64,000 nt of DNA from Polaromonas sp. (lineage in GTDB: Bacteria; Pseudomonadota; Gammaproteobacteria; Burkholderiales; Burkholderiaceae_C), in NCBI GenBank assembly GCA_028291985.1, contig JAQGNE010000070.1, positions 185,105 to 249,104 of the forward strand. The letters run 5' to 3'. Shown one piece after another: positions 34,833-44,502 of the stretch. The translations under genes were made by a program, and so were the position numbers. Every line of letters begins with the position of its first letter. Position 1 is the first letter of the stretch. The notes beneath the pieces were generated by a model, which was given only the letters and a program-made list of their open reading frames with translations, was not told where the DNA came from and made no database searches.

Positions 34833-37268
34833 TCAGGCACGCAACCGGGCATCAAGTTTGACCTGCAGATTTGTCAGCACCGATTGAACCGCCGGATCAA
34901 CCAGTTCATCTGTGAGGCTTGACGAGTCGCTGGCAAATACCAGCCGTACCGCAAGGCTCTTTTCATCAGGCCGGATACTGGCACCAGGGGCTACGGCGGA
35001 TGGACGATAGACATCAAACAGCGTTGCCGATTTGAGCAATCCACCCGTGTCAGAGGATGTGATTGTCGCCATCAGCGCGGCATGCGTCACAGTTTCCTGC
35101 ACGACGACCGCAATATCCCGTTCCACAGGTTGAATCTTGCTGACGCTGCTGAAAACAGGAACCTGTTTGCTGTTGACAGCATCGAAATCGAGTTCAAACA
35201 GAACAGGGGCAAGCGCCAATTCACAGGTCTGACGCCAACGGGGATGAAGCTCGCCTAGGAAGCCTATTGGGTTCCCGCCAACGCTCACACGTGCGCAGCG
35301 TCCCGGGTGCATGGCAGGATGCTCTGCCGCCTCAAACACAGCAGAGTGCGGCGCCAGCAAGGCCTCAAGATCTCCTTTGACGTCGAAAAAATCCACTGGC
35401 TTTTCAGGCGCGCCCCATTGAAGCGGATCCCGTGAGCCATAGGCAAGACCCGCCACCCGAAGCGGCTGGCTGAAACCGGCGACCGTGGTGTCGGAATTGA
35501 CTGCCAGCGGGTCGCGCAAAAAGACACGGCCTACCTCGAAAACATTGACGCGGGACGCCTTGCGATCGAGGTTGAACTTCAGCACTTCGATTAGCGATCC
35601 CAGCAGCGACGAGCGCATCACACTCATATGGCTGGCAATCGGGTTCAGCAACTTGATCGGCGCGTCATTCCCGGCAAAATCGCGCTCCGAACGTTCATTT
35701 ACAAAGCTGAAGTTGATAGTTTCCTGGTAGCCCAGAGCAGCAAGCGTTCGGCGGACGGCGTACGCACCTCGCGTGGATTCCGGTGCAAGTCGTGCAGTGA
35801 TTGGTGCTGACGGCGGCGTGGCCGGCAGTTGGTTGTACCCAATCATTCGAATCACCTCTTCAATCAGGTCCTCTTCCAGATGAAGATCGAAGCGATAACT
35901 GGGTGGCGTTACCGTGAGCGTACCGTCCCCTTGTTCCACCGCAAGCCCAAGCCGCTGCAGCGCATCAACGCACTGAGCCTGCGTGAGCGGCATTCCGATG
36001 ATTTTGGAAGCGCGCGACACGCGCAGGGTAACGGGTAGCCGCTTGGGATGGCCAATATCGATGTCGTCAACCGGCCCGCAGACGGCTGCGCCATCGGTTC
36101 CACAAATCTCCAGGATGAGCTGGGTGATGCGCTCGATATGCTCGACCGTGTGCCCAGGGTCTACGCCCCGTTCAAAGCGGTGACCGGCATCGGTCGAAAA
36201 GTTATAGCGGCGCGAGCGTCCGGCGACCGCTTGCGGCCACCAAAAGGCCGCCTCTACAAAAATATTTCGGGTGTCATCCGAGACAGCGGTGGCATCACCG
36301 CCCATGATGCCGGCCAATGATTCGACCTGTATGTCGTCAGCAATGACACCGACTTTTTCGTCAACCGTCACCGTATTGCCGTTCAACAATTTCAGGCTCT
36401 CGCCCGATTTTCCCCAACGGACATCCAGAGCGCCATGAATCTTGTCGAGATCAAAAATGTGCGAGGGCCGGCCCAGTTCAAACATGACATAGTTTGAAAT
36501 ATCAACAAGTGCTGTCACGCTGCGCTGACCGCAACGCGCCAGCCTGTCAACCATCCATTGCGGCGTCGCGGCTTTGGGATTGATGTTTCGCACGACGCGG
36601 CCCGAAAACCGGCCGCATAGTTCAGGGGCGCTGATCGTGACGGAAAGCTTTGTTGAATCGGAGACGGTAACCTGCGGAAAGACCGGAGCATTCAGGGCTG
36701 TGCCCGTCAACGCGGACACTTCACGCGCGACACCGTACACGCTCAGGCAATGGGCCAGATTCGGTGTCAACTTCAACGTGAACAAGGTGTCGTCGAGCTG
36801 AAGGTATTCGCGTACATCCTGACCCAACGGCGCGTTGCTTGCGAGCTCCAGCAAACCGCCGTGGTCGTCGGATAGCTTGAGCTCCCGCGCTGAACAGAGC
36901 ATGCCCTGGCTTTCGACACCGCGCAGCTTGCCCACCTTGATCAGAAAAGGCTTGCCATCGTCGCCTGGCGGCAGTTGGGCGCCGACCAGAGCGCAAGGCA
37001 CCCTGATGCCCACGCGAGCATTGGGCGCACCGCAAACGATATTTAGCAGATCACCCTGCCCTACATCCACCTGGCAAATGCGCAAACGGTCGGCGTTGGG
37101 ATGTTGAAGAGCCTGCGTGATTTCCCCAACAACAATTTTCGTGAAAGGCGGGGCAACCTGCTTGAGCTCTTCAACCTCAAGTCCAGCCATCGTGAGTGTT
37201 TCGGCAAGCTGGGCAGTACTCAGCGGTGGATTGCAAAATTCGCGCAGCCAGGATTCCGGAAATTGCAT
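34833..37268 (-). CDS. pheT: Phenylalanyl-tRNA synthetase beta subunit
   Basis: An 811-residue subunit of the alpha2-beta2 enzyme that charges tRNA-Phe. It begins MQFPESWLREFCNPPLSTAQ. The N-terminal tRNA-binding OB domain has the segment FTKIVVGEITQALQHPNADR. The B5 and catalytic-like domain and the editing domain (B3/B4, including HIFDLDKIHGALDVRWGKSG) are in the middle. The C-terminal anticodon-binding FDX-ACB domain contains VERDIAVVVQETV. The length is usual for the family. It lies 27 bp downstream of pheS. Confidence 0.98.
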   Translation of the reverse strand: MQFPESWLREFCNPPLSTAQLAETLTMAGLEVEELKQVAPPFTKIVVGEITQALQHPNADRLRICQVDVGQGDLLNIVCGAPNARVGIRVPCALVGAQLPPGDDGKPFLIKVGKLRGVESQGMLCSARELKLSDDHGGLLELASNAPLGQDVREYLQLDDTLFTLKLTPNLAHCLSVYGVAREVSALTGTALNAPVFPQVTVSDSTKLSVTISAPELCGRFSGRVVRNINPKAATPQWMVDRLARCGQRSVTALVDISNYVMFELGRPSHIFDLDKIHGALDVRWGKSGESLKLLNGNTVTVDEKVGVIADDIQVESLAGIMGGDATAVSDDTRNIFVEAAFWWPQAVAGRSRRYNFSTDAGHRFERGVDPGHTVEHIERITQLILEICGTDGAAVCGPVDDIDIGHPKRLPVTLRVSRASKIIGMPLTQAQCVDALQRLGLAVEQGDGTLTVTPPSYRFDLHLEEDLIEEVIRMIGYNQLPATPPSAPITARLAPESTRGAYAVRRTLAALGYQETINFSFVNERSERDFAGNDAPIKLLNPIASHMSVMRSSLLGSLIEVLKFNLDRKASRVNVFEVGRVFLRDPLAVNSDTTVAGFSQPLRVAGLAYGSRDPLQWGAPEKPVDFFDVKGDLEALLAPHSAVFEAAEHPAMHPGRCARVSVGGNPIGFLGELHPRWRQTCELALAPVLFELDFDAVNSKQVPVFSSVSKIQPVERDIAVVVQETVTHAALMATITSSDTGGLLKSATLFDVYRPSAVAPGASIRPDEKSLAVRLVFASDSSSLTDELVDPAVQSVLTNLQVKLDARLRA

Positions 37269-37295
37269 GGTCGTGCCTTGTTCTTCTTGATGCCG

Positions 37296-38360
37296 TTAAG
37301 ACTGAAACTGTGAAAGAAAGCGTATGTCGCCGTCAAAGAAAAGACGCAGGTCGTTAACGCCATAACGCAGCATGGTGAGCCGGTCAGGACCCATGCCAAA
37401 TGCAAATCCGATGTAGTGCTCGGGATCCAGGCCCATGTTGCGTATGACGTTGGGGTGCACCTGACCAGAGCCAGCTACCTCCAGCCACCGGCCGGCGAGC
37501 GGGCCAGATTGAAACTGTATGTCTATCTCGGCGCTAGGCTCGGTGAAAGGAAAAAAGCTGGGCCTGAAACGCAGGACCAGATCATGCGTCTCAAAAAACG
37601 TGCGACAAAAGTCTGTGAAAACGTACTTGAGGTCCTTGAAGCTGACGTTCTCGCCTACCCACAGCCCCTCACACTGGTGAAACATTGGTGAGTGTGTGGC
37701 ATCGCTATCGACACGGTAGGTGCGGCCAGGCGCAATGACGCGAATCTCGGGCATACGGTGGCCCGCATCAATCAAAGACTGGTGCTTTTTGACATGCTGC
37801 ACCGCATATCGAATTTGCATGGGACTGGTATGCGTGCGCAACAGGTTAGGTGCCGCTTCGGTACCCCCCTCCACATAGAAGGTGTCGTGCATCGACCTCG
37901 CAGGATGATCTTCAGGGGTATTGAGGGCGGTGAAATTAAACCAGTCGGTTTCGATCTCTGGCCCCTGTGCAACGTCAAATCCTATGGATCCAAAGATAGC
38001 TTCGATACGCTCCAGCGTCAGAGAAACAGCGTGCAGGCTGCCTTGGCCCCGCCGGCGTCCTGGAAGGCTCACATCAAGCGCCTCGGCCTTTAGCTGTCGC
38101 TCCAGTTCTGCATTTGCCAATGCCTGCCGGCGATCAGCCAGTGCAGCCTCGATAGCCTGTTTGGCAAGATTAATGGCCGCGCCCTGCGTCTTTTTATCGT
38201 CCACGCTCAGGGTTGACATTCCCTTCATCAACTCGGTGATGCGCCCGGATTTACCCAGGAATTGCGCTTTGGCATTTTCCAGTTCAGCCGGTGTCGCAGC
38301 CATCTGAAAAATGGACCGGGCACTGCTGACCAGATCTGGGAGGGCGTCAGGTGGATTCAT
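37296..38360 (-). CDS. pheS: Phenylalanyl-tRNA synthetase alpha subunit
   Basis: A 354-residue class II synthetase subunit, starting [20 protein letters not shown] with an N-terminal coiled coil. Class II motifs are visible: motif 2 in [20 protein letters not shown] and motif 3 in [20 protein letters not shown]. The catalytic core binds Phe and ATP. The gap of 149 bp before it contains a terminator-like hairpin and a repeat copy, so its expression may differ from that of rplT. In E. coli pheST is controlled by attenuation. No Phe-rich leader peptide is evident here. Confidence 0.98.
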   Translation of the reverse strand: MNPPDALPDLVSSARSIFQMAATPAELENAKAQFLGKSGRITELMKGMSTLSVDDKKTQGAAINLAKQAIEAALADRRQALANAELERQLKAEALDVSLPGRRRGQGSLHAVSLTLERIEAIFGSIGFDVAQGPEIETDWFNFTALNTPEDHPARSMHDTFYVEGGTEAAPNLLRTHTSPMQIRYAVQHVKKHQSLIDAGHRMPEIRVIAPGRTYRVDSDATHSPMFHQCEGLWVGENVSFKDLKYVFTDFCRTFFETHDLVLRFRPSFFPFTEPSAEIDIQFQSGPLAGRWLEVAGSGQVHPNVIRNMGLDPEHYIGFAFGMGPDRLTMLRYGVNDLRLFFDGDIRFLSQFQS

Positions 38361-38428
38361 AGTTATACCGCAGCTGGATCGCAGCAGCGAGGTGTTGGCA
38401 AATACGTCAATCTACGAAGCCCAAGAAA

Positions 38429-38460
38429 AAGGGCCAGAGCTTTTTCAAGCTCCAGCCCTT
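38429..38460 (-). terminator. Terminator-like hairpin between rplT and pheS
   Basis: The plus strand shows paired arms AAGGGC..GAGCTT and AAGCTC..GCCCTT with a TTTC loop and one symmetric CA mismatch. On the minus strand the stem is followed by TTTTTCTT. It lies 69 bp before pheS and inside the operon, so it should act as a partial terminator or attenuator. Part of it comes from the repeat at 38437-38495. Confidence 0.75.
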
Positions 38461-38495
38461 GTACTTCGGGCAAAGTTCGCTATATTTTATATAGC
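38437..38495 (-). repeat. Two-hairpin interspersed repeat, copy 6 (rplT-pheS gap)
   Basis: On the minus strand: GCTATATAAAATATAGC (38495 to 38479), then GCCC...GGGC pairing and TGGAGCTTGAAAAAG. Its 3' part is shared with the terminator-like hairpin at 38429-38460. Confidence 0.75.
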
Positions 38496-38509
38496 AATCA
38501 AGCCTGAGA

Positions 38510-38869
38510 TCAGGCAGCCAGCTTGGCTTTTACCTGTTCAACGATGGCACCGAAAGCAGCACTATCGTGGATAGCCATGTCGGAAAGAACCTTGCGGTCG
38601 ATTTCAATCCCGGCTTTTTTCAGGCCGTTGGCAAACTGGCTGTATGTCAGGCCAAACGAACGGCTTGCAGCATTGATACGGGAAATCCAGAGACGGCGAA
38701 AGACACGCTTTTTGGTACGACGGTCACGGTAGGCATATTGCCCGGCCTTCATCACCGCTTCTTTGGCGATCCGGAAGACGTTACCGCGGCGACCGCGAAA
38801 TCCTTTTGCAAGGGCTAGAACTTTTTTGTGGCGGGCGCGAGCCGTTACACCACGTTTGACGCGAGGCAT
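38510..38869 (-). CDS. rplT: 50S ribosomal protein L20
   Basis: A 119-residue protein starting [20 protein letters not shown], a perfect L20 N-terminus, with [20 protein letters not shown] in the middle and [20 protein letters not shown] near the end. It binds 23S rRNA early in 50S assembly and in other bacteria represses its own operon through the rpmI leader. It is 25 bp downstream of rpmI. Confidence 0.99.
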   Translation of the reverse strand: MPRVKRGVTARARHKKVLALAKGFRGRRGNVFRIAKEAVMKAGQYAYRDRRTKKRVFRRLWISRINAASRSFGLTYSQFANGLKKAGIEIDRKVLSDMAIHDSAAFGAIVEQVKAKLAA

Positions 38870-38894
38870 GTGTGTACTCCTTGTTCGTCGTTAA

Positions 38895-39098
38895 TTAAAT
38901 GCCACGGCCTGGAAGCATCTGTGCCATGTGACCCATATTGGTCTCATGAACAGTCACCGAACCACGCAATTGACGTTTGTTCTTGGTGGTCTTCTTGGTC
39001 AGGATGTGACGTTTGAAGGCTTGGCCGCGCTTGACGGTGCCACCTGGACGAACGCGGAAACGCTTTTTGGCGCCGCTTTTGGTCTTCATTTTGGGCAT
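38895..39098 (-). CDS. rpmI: 50S ribosomal protein L35
   Basis: A 67-residue protein starting [20 protein letters not shown], with [20 protein letters not shown]. It belongs to the infC-rpmI-rplT operon. The 226-bp gap upstream (39099-39324) has no open frame with support. It would be the place for the L20 autoregulatory leader, but I cannot fold it reliably by eye. Confidence 0.99.
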   Translation of the reverse strand: MPKMKTKSGAKKRFRVRPGGTVKRGQAFKRHILTKKTTKNKRQLRGSVTVHETNMGHMAQMLPGRGI

Positions 39099-39324
39099 GT
39101 GTATGCTCCTTTTTCATTTGTGCTCGTGAGGCGCTGCGAACCTTCCGCAGACTTGACGGCCCCGAGCCACTTGTCAATGGCCCGATTACTCAAGCCACTG
39201 TCGCAGCGGGTTTTTACACTTGCTGCTTTTGAGGGTTGACATTCGATGCCAACCTTGCAGGACCGCTGATGCGGCCCTTGATGAACCGGCCCAACAGAGC
39301 CGACTCACCAATTCTAATCTGCGC

Positions 39325-39921
39325 TCAAGCGACCGCCGTGGAAGTTGCTTGCTCAGCAGGCGCTTTTGCGCCGGGTTTTTTACGGCCCGGCGCGATCATC
39401 ATGACCATTTGCCTGCCTTCAAGCTTCGGAAACTGCTCCACCACAATCAAATCCGCCAACTCGTCCCGAATTCGCGCCAACAGCGCCAGACCCAGTTCCT
39501 GGTGCGTAATCTCGCGGCCACGAAAGCGCAGAGTGATCTTGCACTTGTCGCCTTCTTCCAGAAAACGCTTGATGTTGCGCAACTTGATGTTGTAGTCGCC
39601 ATCATCGGTACCTGGTCGGAACTTGATTTCCTTGATCTCGATGACTTTTTGCTTGGATTTCGCCTCAGCCGCCTTCTTTTGCTCGGCGTACTTGAACTTG
39701 CCGTAATCCATGAGCCGGCACACCGGCGGAATAGCAGTTGGCGAAATCTCGACAAGATCGACATCAGCCTCACCGGCGAGGCGCAACGCCTCCATGATGC
39801 TGACAACGCCCAAAGGCTCGTTGTCGGGACCTGAGAGTCGAACTTCAGGAGCCATGATTTCACGGTTCAAGCGATGCTTGCGTTCTTCACGGTGACGGCG
39901 GTCACGAAATTCAGTAGCGAT
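39325..39921 (-). CDS. infC: Translation initiation factor IF-3 (ATC start codon)
   Basis: A 198-residue IF-3. The N-domain contains [20 protein letters not shown], the linker [20 protein letters not shown], and the C-domain [20 protein letters not shown]. No ATG gives the complete N-terminus. The reading frame extends upstream of the internal starts to ATC at 39921, giving (I)[20 protein letters not shown], with AAGGA 8 bp before it. Non-canonical AUU/AUC starts are known for infC and let IF-3 repress its own translation. A copy of the interspersed repeat lies just upstream (39942-40003). Confidence 0.93.
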   Translation of the reverse strand: MATEFRDRRHREERKHRLNREIMAPEVRLSGPDNEPLGVVSIMEALRLAGEADVDLVEISPTAIPPVCRLMDYGKFKYAEQKKAAEAKSKQKVIEIKEIKFRPGTDDGDYNIKLRNIKRFLEEGDKCKITLRFRGREITHQELGLALLARIRDELADLIVVEQFPKLEGRQMVMMIAPGRKKPGAKAPAEQATSTAVA

Positions 39922-39941
39922 GGTTGTAGTCCTTAATGCTT

Positions 39942-40003
39942 GCTATAAAAGCTATAGCGACTTTCGCCCGTCCGACAAGGACGAAAAGCTGAATCATCAA
40001 AAC
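39942..40003 (+). repeat. Two-hairpin interspersed repeat, copy 7 (thrS-infC gap)
   Basis: GCTATAAAAGCTATAGC (39942-39958) is followed by a CGTCC...GGACG hairpin and an A-rich end. The second stem differs from the other copies but stays paired. It is antisense to the operon and fills most of the thrS-infC gap. Confidence 0.65.
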
Positions 40004-40029
40004 CGCAGGCAAAGCGTTTTTAAGAAAAA

Positions 40030-41937
40030 TCAGGCTTTTTGTGCAATGTCATCAGCAATCTGCCGGGCAAACGCTTCAAGGGACATTGCTCCAAGGTCTT
40101 TGTTACCCCGGGCGCGCACTGCGACAGCTCCTGCCTCTTTCTCCTTGTCACCAACGACCAGGATGTACGGAAGCTTCTGTAGCGAGTGCTCTCGTATTTT
40201 ATACGTTATTTTCTCGTTGCGCAGGTCAAGATTGACCCTAACCCCTTGATTTTGCAGTGTTTTGGCAACTTCCCGGGCGTAATCTGCCTGGGAATCGGTG
40301 ATGTTGAGCACGCAAACCTGTATTGGGGCGAGCCAAGTTGGCATGGCGCCTGCGTAATGCTCGATCAGCATGCCGATGAACCGCTCGAAGCTGCCAACGA
40401 TGGCACGGTGCAGCATGACAGGCCGGTGTCGAGCGCCATCTTCGCCCACGTATTCGGCGCCAAGTCGCTCCGGCATCGACGGGTCTACCTGGATAGTCCC
40501 GCATTGCCACTGCCGGCCAATAGCATCGCGCAAGGTGTACTCCAGCTTGGGCCCATAAAACGCGCCGTCGCCAACGGCAATCTGAAACTCGCAGCCGGAC
40601 GCGCGCAGGCTCTCAATCAATGCGCCCTCAGCTTTGTCCCAGCTTTCTTCCGAGCCGATACGTTTTTCCGGCCGCGTCGCCACCTTGTAAATGATGTCGG
40701 TAAAACCGAAATCCTTGTATACACGCTGCAGTAGCGTGGTGAAGGCCATGCATTCCTGCTGTATCTGGTTTTCGGTACAGAAAATATGCCCGTCATCTTG
40801 GGTAAACGCCCTCACCCGCATGATGCCGTGCAAGCCGCCGCTGGGCTCATTACGGTGGCATTGGCCGAATTCACCATAACGCAGCGGCAAGTCACGGTAA
40901 CTTTTGACTCCCTGGTTGTAGATCAATATGTGACCAGGGCAATTCATGGGCTTCAGGGCGTAGTCACGCTTTTCACTTTCGGTCGTGAACATGTTCTCGC
41001 GGTATTTGTCCCAATGTCCGGTCTTTTCCCAGAGGCTCTTATCCAGGATCTGCGGACCCTTGACCTCCTGGTAACCATTGTCCCGGTAGACATTTCGCAT
41101 GTACTGCTCAACCTGTTGCCACAGCGTCCAGCCTTTGGGATGCCAAAAGACCGTGCCAGGCGCATGTTCATCAATATGGAAAAGATCCAGCTCACGCCCC
41201 AGCCGGCGATGGTCGCGTTTCTCAGCTTCCTCGACGCGCCGGATGTAGGCCTCCAGATCTTTTTTGTCAGCCCAGGCCGTGCCATACACGCGTTGCAACT
41301 GCTCGTTTTTCGCATCGCCCCGCCAGTAGGCGCCCGACACGCGGGTCAGTTTGAAGACCTTGAGAAAACGTGTGTTGGGCACATGAGGGCCCCTACACAT
41401 GTCAACATATTCCTGGTGGTAATACAGGCCCATTGCCGCCTCGTTCGGCATGTCTTCAACCAGCCTCAGCTTGTAGTCTTCGCCGCGCGACTGAAACACC
41501 TCGATAACTTGCGCGCGCGGCGTGACACGTTTGACCACCTCGTAGTCCTGCGCGATCAGCTGGCGCATACGGGATTCGATGGCCTCCATGTCGTCTGGCG
41601 TAAACGGCCGCTCGTAGGCAATGTCGTAGTAAAAACCTTCCTCGATAACTGGACCGATCACCATCTTTGCCGTGGGATACAGCTGCTTGACAGCATGGCC
41701 CACCAGGTGCGCAGTTGAATGGCGAATGATTTCAAGGCCCTCTTCATCCTTGGGTGTGATGATCTGCAGCCTCGCGTCATGGTCAATGCTGTCGCTGGCG
41801 TCCACCAGCTTTCCATCGACCTTGCCCGCGAGCGTTACTTTTGCAAGGCCGGCGCCGATGGAAGCAGCAACCTCCGCCACCGTGACCGGTCCGGGATATT
41901 CGCGTTTTGAACCATCTGGAAGCGTGATTTGAATCAT
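40030..41937 (-). CDS. thrS: Threonyl-tRNA synthetase
   Basis: A 635-residue class II synthetase. It has the TGS domain first ([20 protein letters not shown]), then the editing domain with the [14 protein letters not shown] motif. The catalytic core carries zinc ligands in [20 protein letters not shown] and nearby His residues, and the anticodon domain has [20 protein letters not shown]. The length is normal. It is the first gene of the thrS-infC-rpmI-rplT-pheS-pheT-ihfA block. A terminator-like hairpin lies about 30 bp before its ATG. Confidence 0.98.
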   Translation of the reverse strand: MIQITLPDGSKREYPGPVTVAEVAASIGAGLAKVTLAGKVDGKLVDASDSIDHDARLQIITPKDEEGLEIIRHSTAHLVGHAVKQLYPTAKMVIGPVIEEGFYYDIAYERPFTPDDMEAIESRMRQLIAQDYEVVKRVTPRAQVIEVFQSRGEDYKLRLVEDMPNEAAMGLYYHQEYVDMCRGPHVPNTRFLKVFKLTRVSGAYWRGDAKNEQLQRVYGTAWADKKDLEAYIRRVEEAEKRDHRRLGRELDLFHIDEHAPGTVFWHPKGWTLWQQVEQYMRNVYRDNGYQEVKGPQILDKSLWEKTGHWDKYRENMFTTESEKRDYALKPMNCPGHILIYNQGVKSYRDLPLRYGEFGQCHRNEPSGGLHGIMRVRAFTQDDGHIFCTENQIQQECMAFTTLLQRVYKDFGFTDIIYKVATRPEKRIGSEESWDKAEGALIESLRASGCEFQIAVGDGAFYGPKLEYTLRDAIGRQWQCGTIQVDPSMPERLGAEYVGEDGARHRPVMLHRAIVGSFERFIGMLIEHYAGAMPTWLAPIQVCVLNITDSQADYAREVAKTLQNQGVRVNLDLRNEKITYKIREHSLQKLPYILVVGDKEKEAGAVAVRARGNKDLGAMSLEAFARQIADDIAQKA

Positions 41938-41963
41938 GGTGACTGATTGTGGATTACTGAAAA

Positions 41964-41993
41964 ACAGAAAAAAGCGCGGTAGGGCCGCGCTTT
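41964..41993 (-). promoter_or_regulatory. Terminator-like hairpin in the thrS leader (possible attenuator)
   Basis: On the minus strand AAAGCGCGG-CCCTA-CCGCGCTTT is a perfect 9-bp stem with a 5-nt loop, followed directly by TTT and then CTGTTTTTC. This has the form of a rho-independent terminator, yet it stands about 30 bp upstream of the thrS ATG, with no gene ending nearby on that strand. Premature termination of thrS transcription is the simple reading. Confidence 0.65.
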
Positions 41994-42228
41994 GAAAACA
42001 TTAACCGGGGTAGCAGGCTGTTTGATCAATAGCCTAACGTTGCGGCCTGGCGGTATGGCAGCGAACTTACCGGCGCACGAAAACGCCTTAATTCGCGACG
42101 TCACGACGCATCGCCCTTCTGCTTGCTGTTCAGCCTGAGTGCATCGTCTTATTTTACGGCAGCGCAAATGTCGCCTGCAACCACACCTACACCAGTCACG
42201 CCGTCTGGGCCACTGTAAAGCGCCCATA

Positions 42229-42266
42229 GAAAAAGCCCCGAGTGCGTCAGCAGCTCAGGGCTTTTT
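42229..42266 (-). terminator. aceA terminator
   Basis: On the minus strand, after the aceA stop, AAAGCCCTGAG and CTCGGGGCTTTTT pair around a GCTGACGCA-type loop, with a T-run following. A-rich sequence on the other side could make it bidirectional. Confidence 0.85.
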
Positions 42267-42281
42267 ACTTATCTGTACCGA

Positions 42282-43601
42282 TCAGTGAAACTGCTCTTCT
42301 TCGGTGGAACCTGTAAGCGCCGTGACGCTGGACTTTCCGCCCTGGATCACCGTGGTCACTTCATCAAAGTAGCCGGTTCCCACTTCCTGCTGATGCGACA
42401 CAAAGGTGTAGCCACGGTCACGTGCAGCGAACTCTGGTTCCTGCACTTTCTCGACATATGCCGTCATGCCGCGTGCCACATAGTCCTGAGCCAAGTCGAA
42501 CATGTTGTACCACATCGAATGGATGCCAGCGAGGGTGATGAACTGGTACTTGTAGCCCATCGCGCCCAGCTCTTTCTGGAACTTGGCGATCGTTGCGTTG
42601 TCCAGGTTTTTCTTCCAATTGAAAGACGGCGAGCAGTTGTAGGCCAGCATCTTGCCTGGGTGTACCTTGTGCACGGCGTCAGCGAATTTTTTGGCAAACT
42701 CCAGGTCAGGCGTTCCGGTTTCGCACCACACCAGATCGGCGTAATGTGCGTAGGCGATGGCGCGGCTGATTGCCTGATCCATGCCCTTGTTGGTTTTGTA
42801 GAAACCTTCGGCTGTGCGCTCGCCAGTGATGAACGGCTTGTCGTTCTCGTCATAGTCGCTGGTGAGCAGGTCGGCTGCTTCTGCATCGGTGCGAGCAATA
42901 ACCAGCGTTGGAACCCCGCATACATCGGCAGCCATACGCGCTGCGATCAACTTCTGGCAGGCCTCAGCCGTCGGGACGAGTACTTTTCCGCCCATGTGAC
43001 CGCATTTCTTGACAGACGCCAGCTGATCTTCAAAGTGCACACCTGCGGCGCCAGCCTTGATCATGGCCTTCATCAACTCAAACGCATTCAACACACCGCC
43101 AAAACCAGCTTCTGCATCGGCAACGATAGGCGCAAAGTTGTCGATATAACCCGCGTCGCCAGCGTCGATGCCTTTGGAGTGCTGGATTTCGTCTGCACGG
43201 CGGAAGGTGTTGTTGATACGCTCGACCACTGTCGGCACGGAGTCCACAGGATAAAGCGACTGGTCAGGGTACATAGAGGCATAGCTGTTGTTGTCAGCAG
43301 CGACCTGCCAGCCTGAGAGGTAAATAGCTTTGACGCCAGCCTTGACCTGTTGCATGGCCTGGCCGCCGGTCAAGGCGCCTAAGCAATTGACGTACGGCTC
43401 GCTATGTACCAGGCCCCACAACTTTTCAGCGCCGCGACGTGCCAGCGTGTGCTCGATCGGGAAGGAACCGCGCAGGCGAACCACATCGGCAGCGCTGTAG
43501 CCGCGTTTGATTCCCTTCCAACGTGGATTGGTGGCCCAATCTTTTTCAAGGGCAGATATCTGCTGGTCGCGGCTCAGTTGTTCGGTGAAGGTTTGCGGCA
43601 T
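42282..43601 (-). CDS. aceA: Isocitrate lyase
   Basis: A 439-residue glyoxylate-cycle enzyme that splits isocitrate into glyoxylate and succinate. It starts [20 protein letters not shown]. The catalytic Cys loop [20 protein letters not shown] is intact (KKCGHMGGK). [20 protein letters not shown] and [15 protein letters not shown] [14 protein letters not shown] are also typical. GGAG lies 8 bp before the ATG. It stands alone, so malate synthase must be elsewhere. Twin palindromes in its promoter region (43668-43710) suggest a dedicated regulator of acetate or fatty-acid growth. Confidence 0.98.
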   Translation of the reverse strand: MPQTFTEQLSRDQQISALEKDWATNPRWKGIKRGYSAADVVRLRGSFPIEHTLARRGAEKLWGLVHSEPYVNCLGALTGGQAMQQVKAGVKAIYLSGWQVAADNNSYASMYPDQSLYPVDSVPTVVERINNTFRRADEIQHSKGIDAGDAGYIDNFAPIVADAEAGFGGVLNAFELMKAMIKAGAAGVHFEDQLASVKKCGHMGGKVLVPTAEACQKLIAARMAADVCGVPTLVIARTDAEAADLLTSDYDENDKPFITGERTAEGFYKTNKGMDQAISRAIAYAHYADLVWCETGTPDLEFAKKFADAVHKVHPGKMLAYNCSPSFNWKKNLDNATIAKFQKELGAMGYKYQFITLAGIHSMWYNMFDLAQDYVARGMTAYVEKVQEPEFAARDRGYTFVSHQQEVGTGYFDEVTTVIQGGKSSVTALTGSTEEEQFH

Positions 43602-43921
43602 GGTGCGCTCCGTAGTTGAAGGTGACCCGGGTTCAGGTCGATGCGAAAAGGTGTGAGGCTAGTTTAGGTCTTGTAGAAGACTTATCACATTCTTATGTCT
43701 TATATAAGACAAAAAATAATCTTCAATAAAATCAATGTGATTTCCCGCATTTTCTACAATATGAAATATATTTTCTCGTATTGAGAAATTAATTTGCGCT
43801 GCACCAATTTGATATTTCACATTACGAAAAAGAAATCGGAATATGAAATGCGCAGATTTGCCCTGTGTAGCGCTCCATTCCGATTGACTGCTAGCCAATC
43901 ACTGGCCGAGACGAGCGCCAA
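43602..43921. other. AT-rich aceA promoter region, no gene seen
   Basis: About 320 bp, with a stretch (about 43665-43860) much richer in A/T than the surroundings. It holds the twin palindromes at 43668-43710. An open frame across it on the minus strand includes the palindromes and lacks a ribosome site, so I read it as non-coding. Confidence 0.6.
43668..43710. promoter_or_regulatory. Twin 14-bp palindromes upstream of aceA
   Basis: GTCTTGTAGAAGAC (43668-43681) and GTCTTATATAAGAC (43697-43710) differ at two positions. Their centres are 29 bp apart, close to three helical turns, so two dimers could bind on one face. They are 67-109 bp before the aceA ATG. Confidence 0.75.
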
Positions 43922-44401
43922 TCACTCTTCTGAACGCGCGCTGCGAAAGGCCACCCAATCGCCCCCTTCAATCACTGGTCTGCCAAGCACCCGACTGGCT
44001 GCTCCTGCGTAGATCAGGCAATCCACATGCTGGCCAGCCTGTGACCGCGCGGAAAACTCATCACCAGCGGAGCCACCGGGTGCCACCTGCACACGGCACT
44101 TGATGTACTCGGCAGTCTCTTCGGGCCAGACCTCCTCGATCGCATCCAGCTGCTGCTCAAGTGCTGCCGTGATGGCATAGACCTCACCCCACACAAGCGC
44201 CGTAGATTCGGGTGCGCCCAAAACGACGCCGGGATACGCCCCGAAGTCATACAACACGCCTTTTACCGTGGCGTCGCCAAGCCACACGGGTGAAGGCGTC
44301 AAGCGATTGATGTCACGCAACTCGCCACGTCGCAAGGTGCCATAGACGAACACATAGCGGTCAAAGACAGTTGAAGCGTCTTGCACGGTTGCCTCACCCA
44401 T
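43922..44401 (-). CDS. Gamma-glutamylcyclotransferase-like (AIG2/YtfP family) protein
   Basis: A 159-residue protein. I choose the ATG at 44401 (MGEATVQDASTVFDRYVFVY); a longer frame starts at 44473 but adds residues outside the family. The YGTLRRGELRDI motif is the substrate-binding YGSLmxG loop. The catalytic-like Glu is in DAIEEVWPEETAEY, and GVVLGAPESTALVWGEVYAI is typical too. Members cyclise gamma-glutamyl compounds, or their role is unknown. It is divergent from the EamA gene. Confidence 0.85.
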   Translation of the reverse strand: MGEATVQDASTVFDRYVFVYGTLRRGELRDINRLTPSPVWLGDATVKGVLYDFGAYPGVVLGAPESTALVWGEVYAITAALEQQLDAIEEVWPEETAEYIKCRVQVAPGGSAGDEFSARSQAGQHVDCLIYAGAASRVLGRPVIEGGDWVAFRSARSEE

Positions 44402-44502
44402 GAAATTGCGGAGGCACAATCCTGCCACTGCAACAGCACCGGCCTCGTGGCTTGCCGCCAGCACCGCGTGCACTCGATAAACCCTCGGTAGAACCCATCG
44501 TC

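Larger units (their letters stand above)
41938..42281. other. thrS leader and aceA 3' region, no gene seen
   Basis: About 344 bp. It holds the thrS leader hairpin (41964-41993) and the aceA terminator (42229-42266). I find no tRNA here, although some Betaproteobacteria have a tRNA upstream of thrS. An open frame that runs through the leader into thrS has no ribosome site and is rejected as a gene. Confidence 0.6.

Noticed and set aside
41934..42227. Open frame of 97 codons on the minus strand through the thrS leader
   Set aside because: It has no ribosome site, reads through the terminator-like hairpin and resembles no protein family.
43659..43898. Open frame of 79 codons upstream of aceA
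   Set aside because: It contains the twin palindromes, is AT-rich noncoding sequence and lacks a ribosome site.
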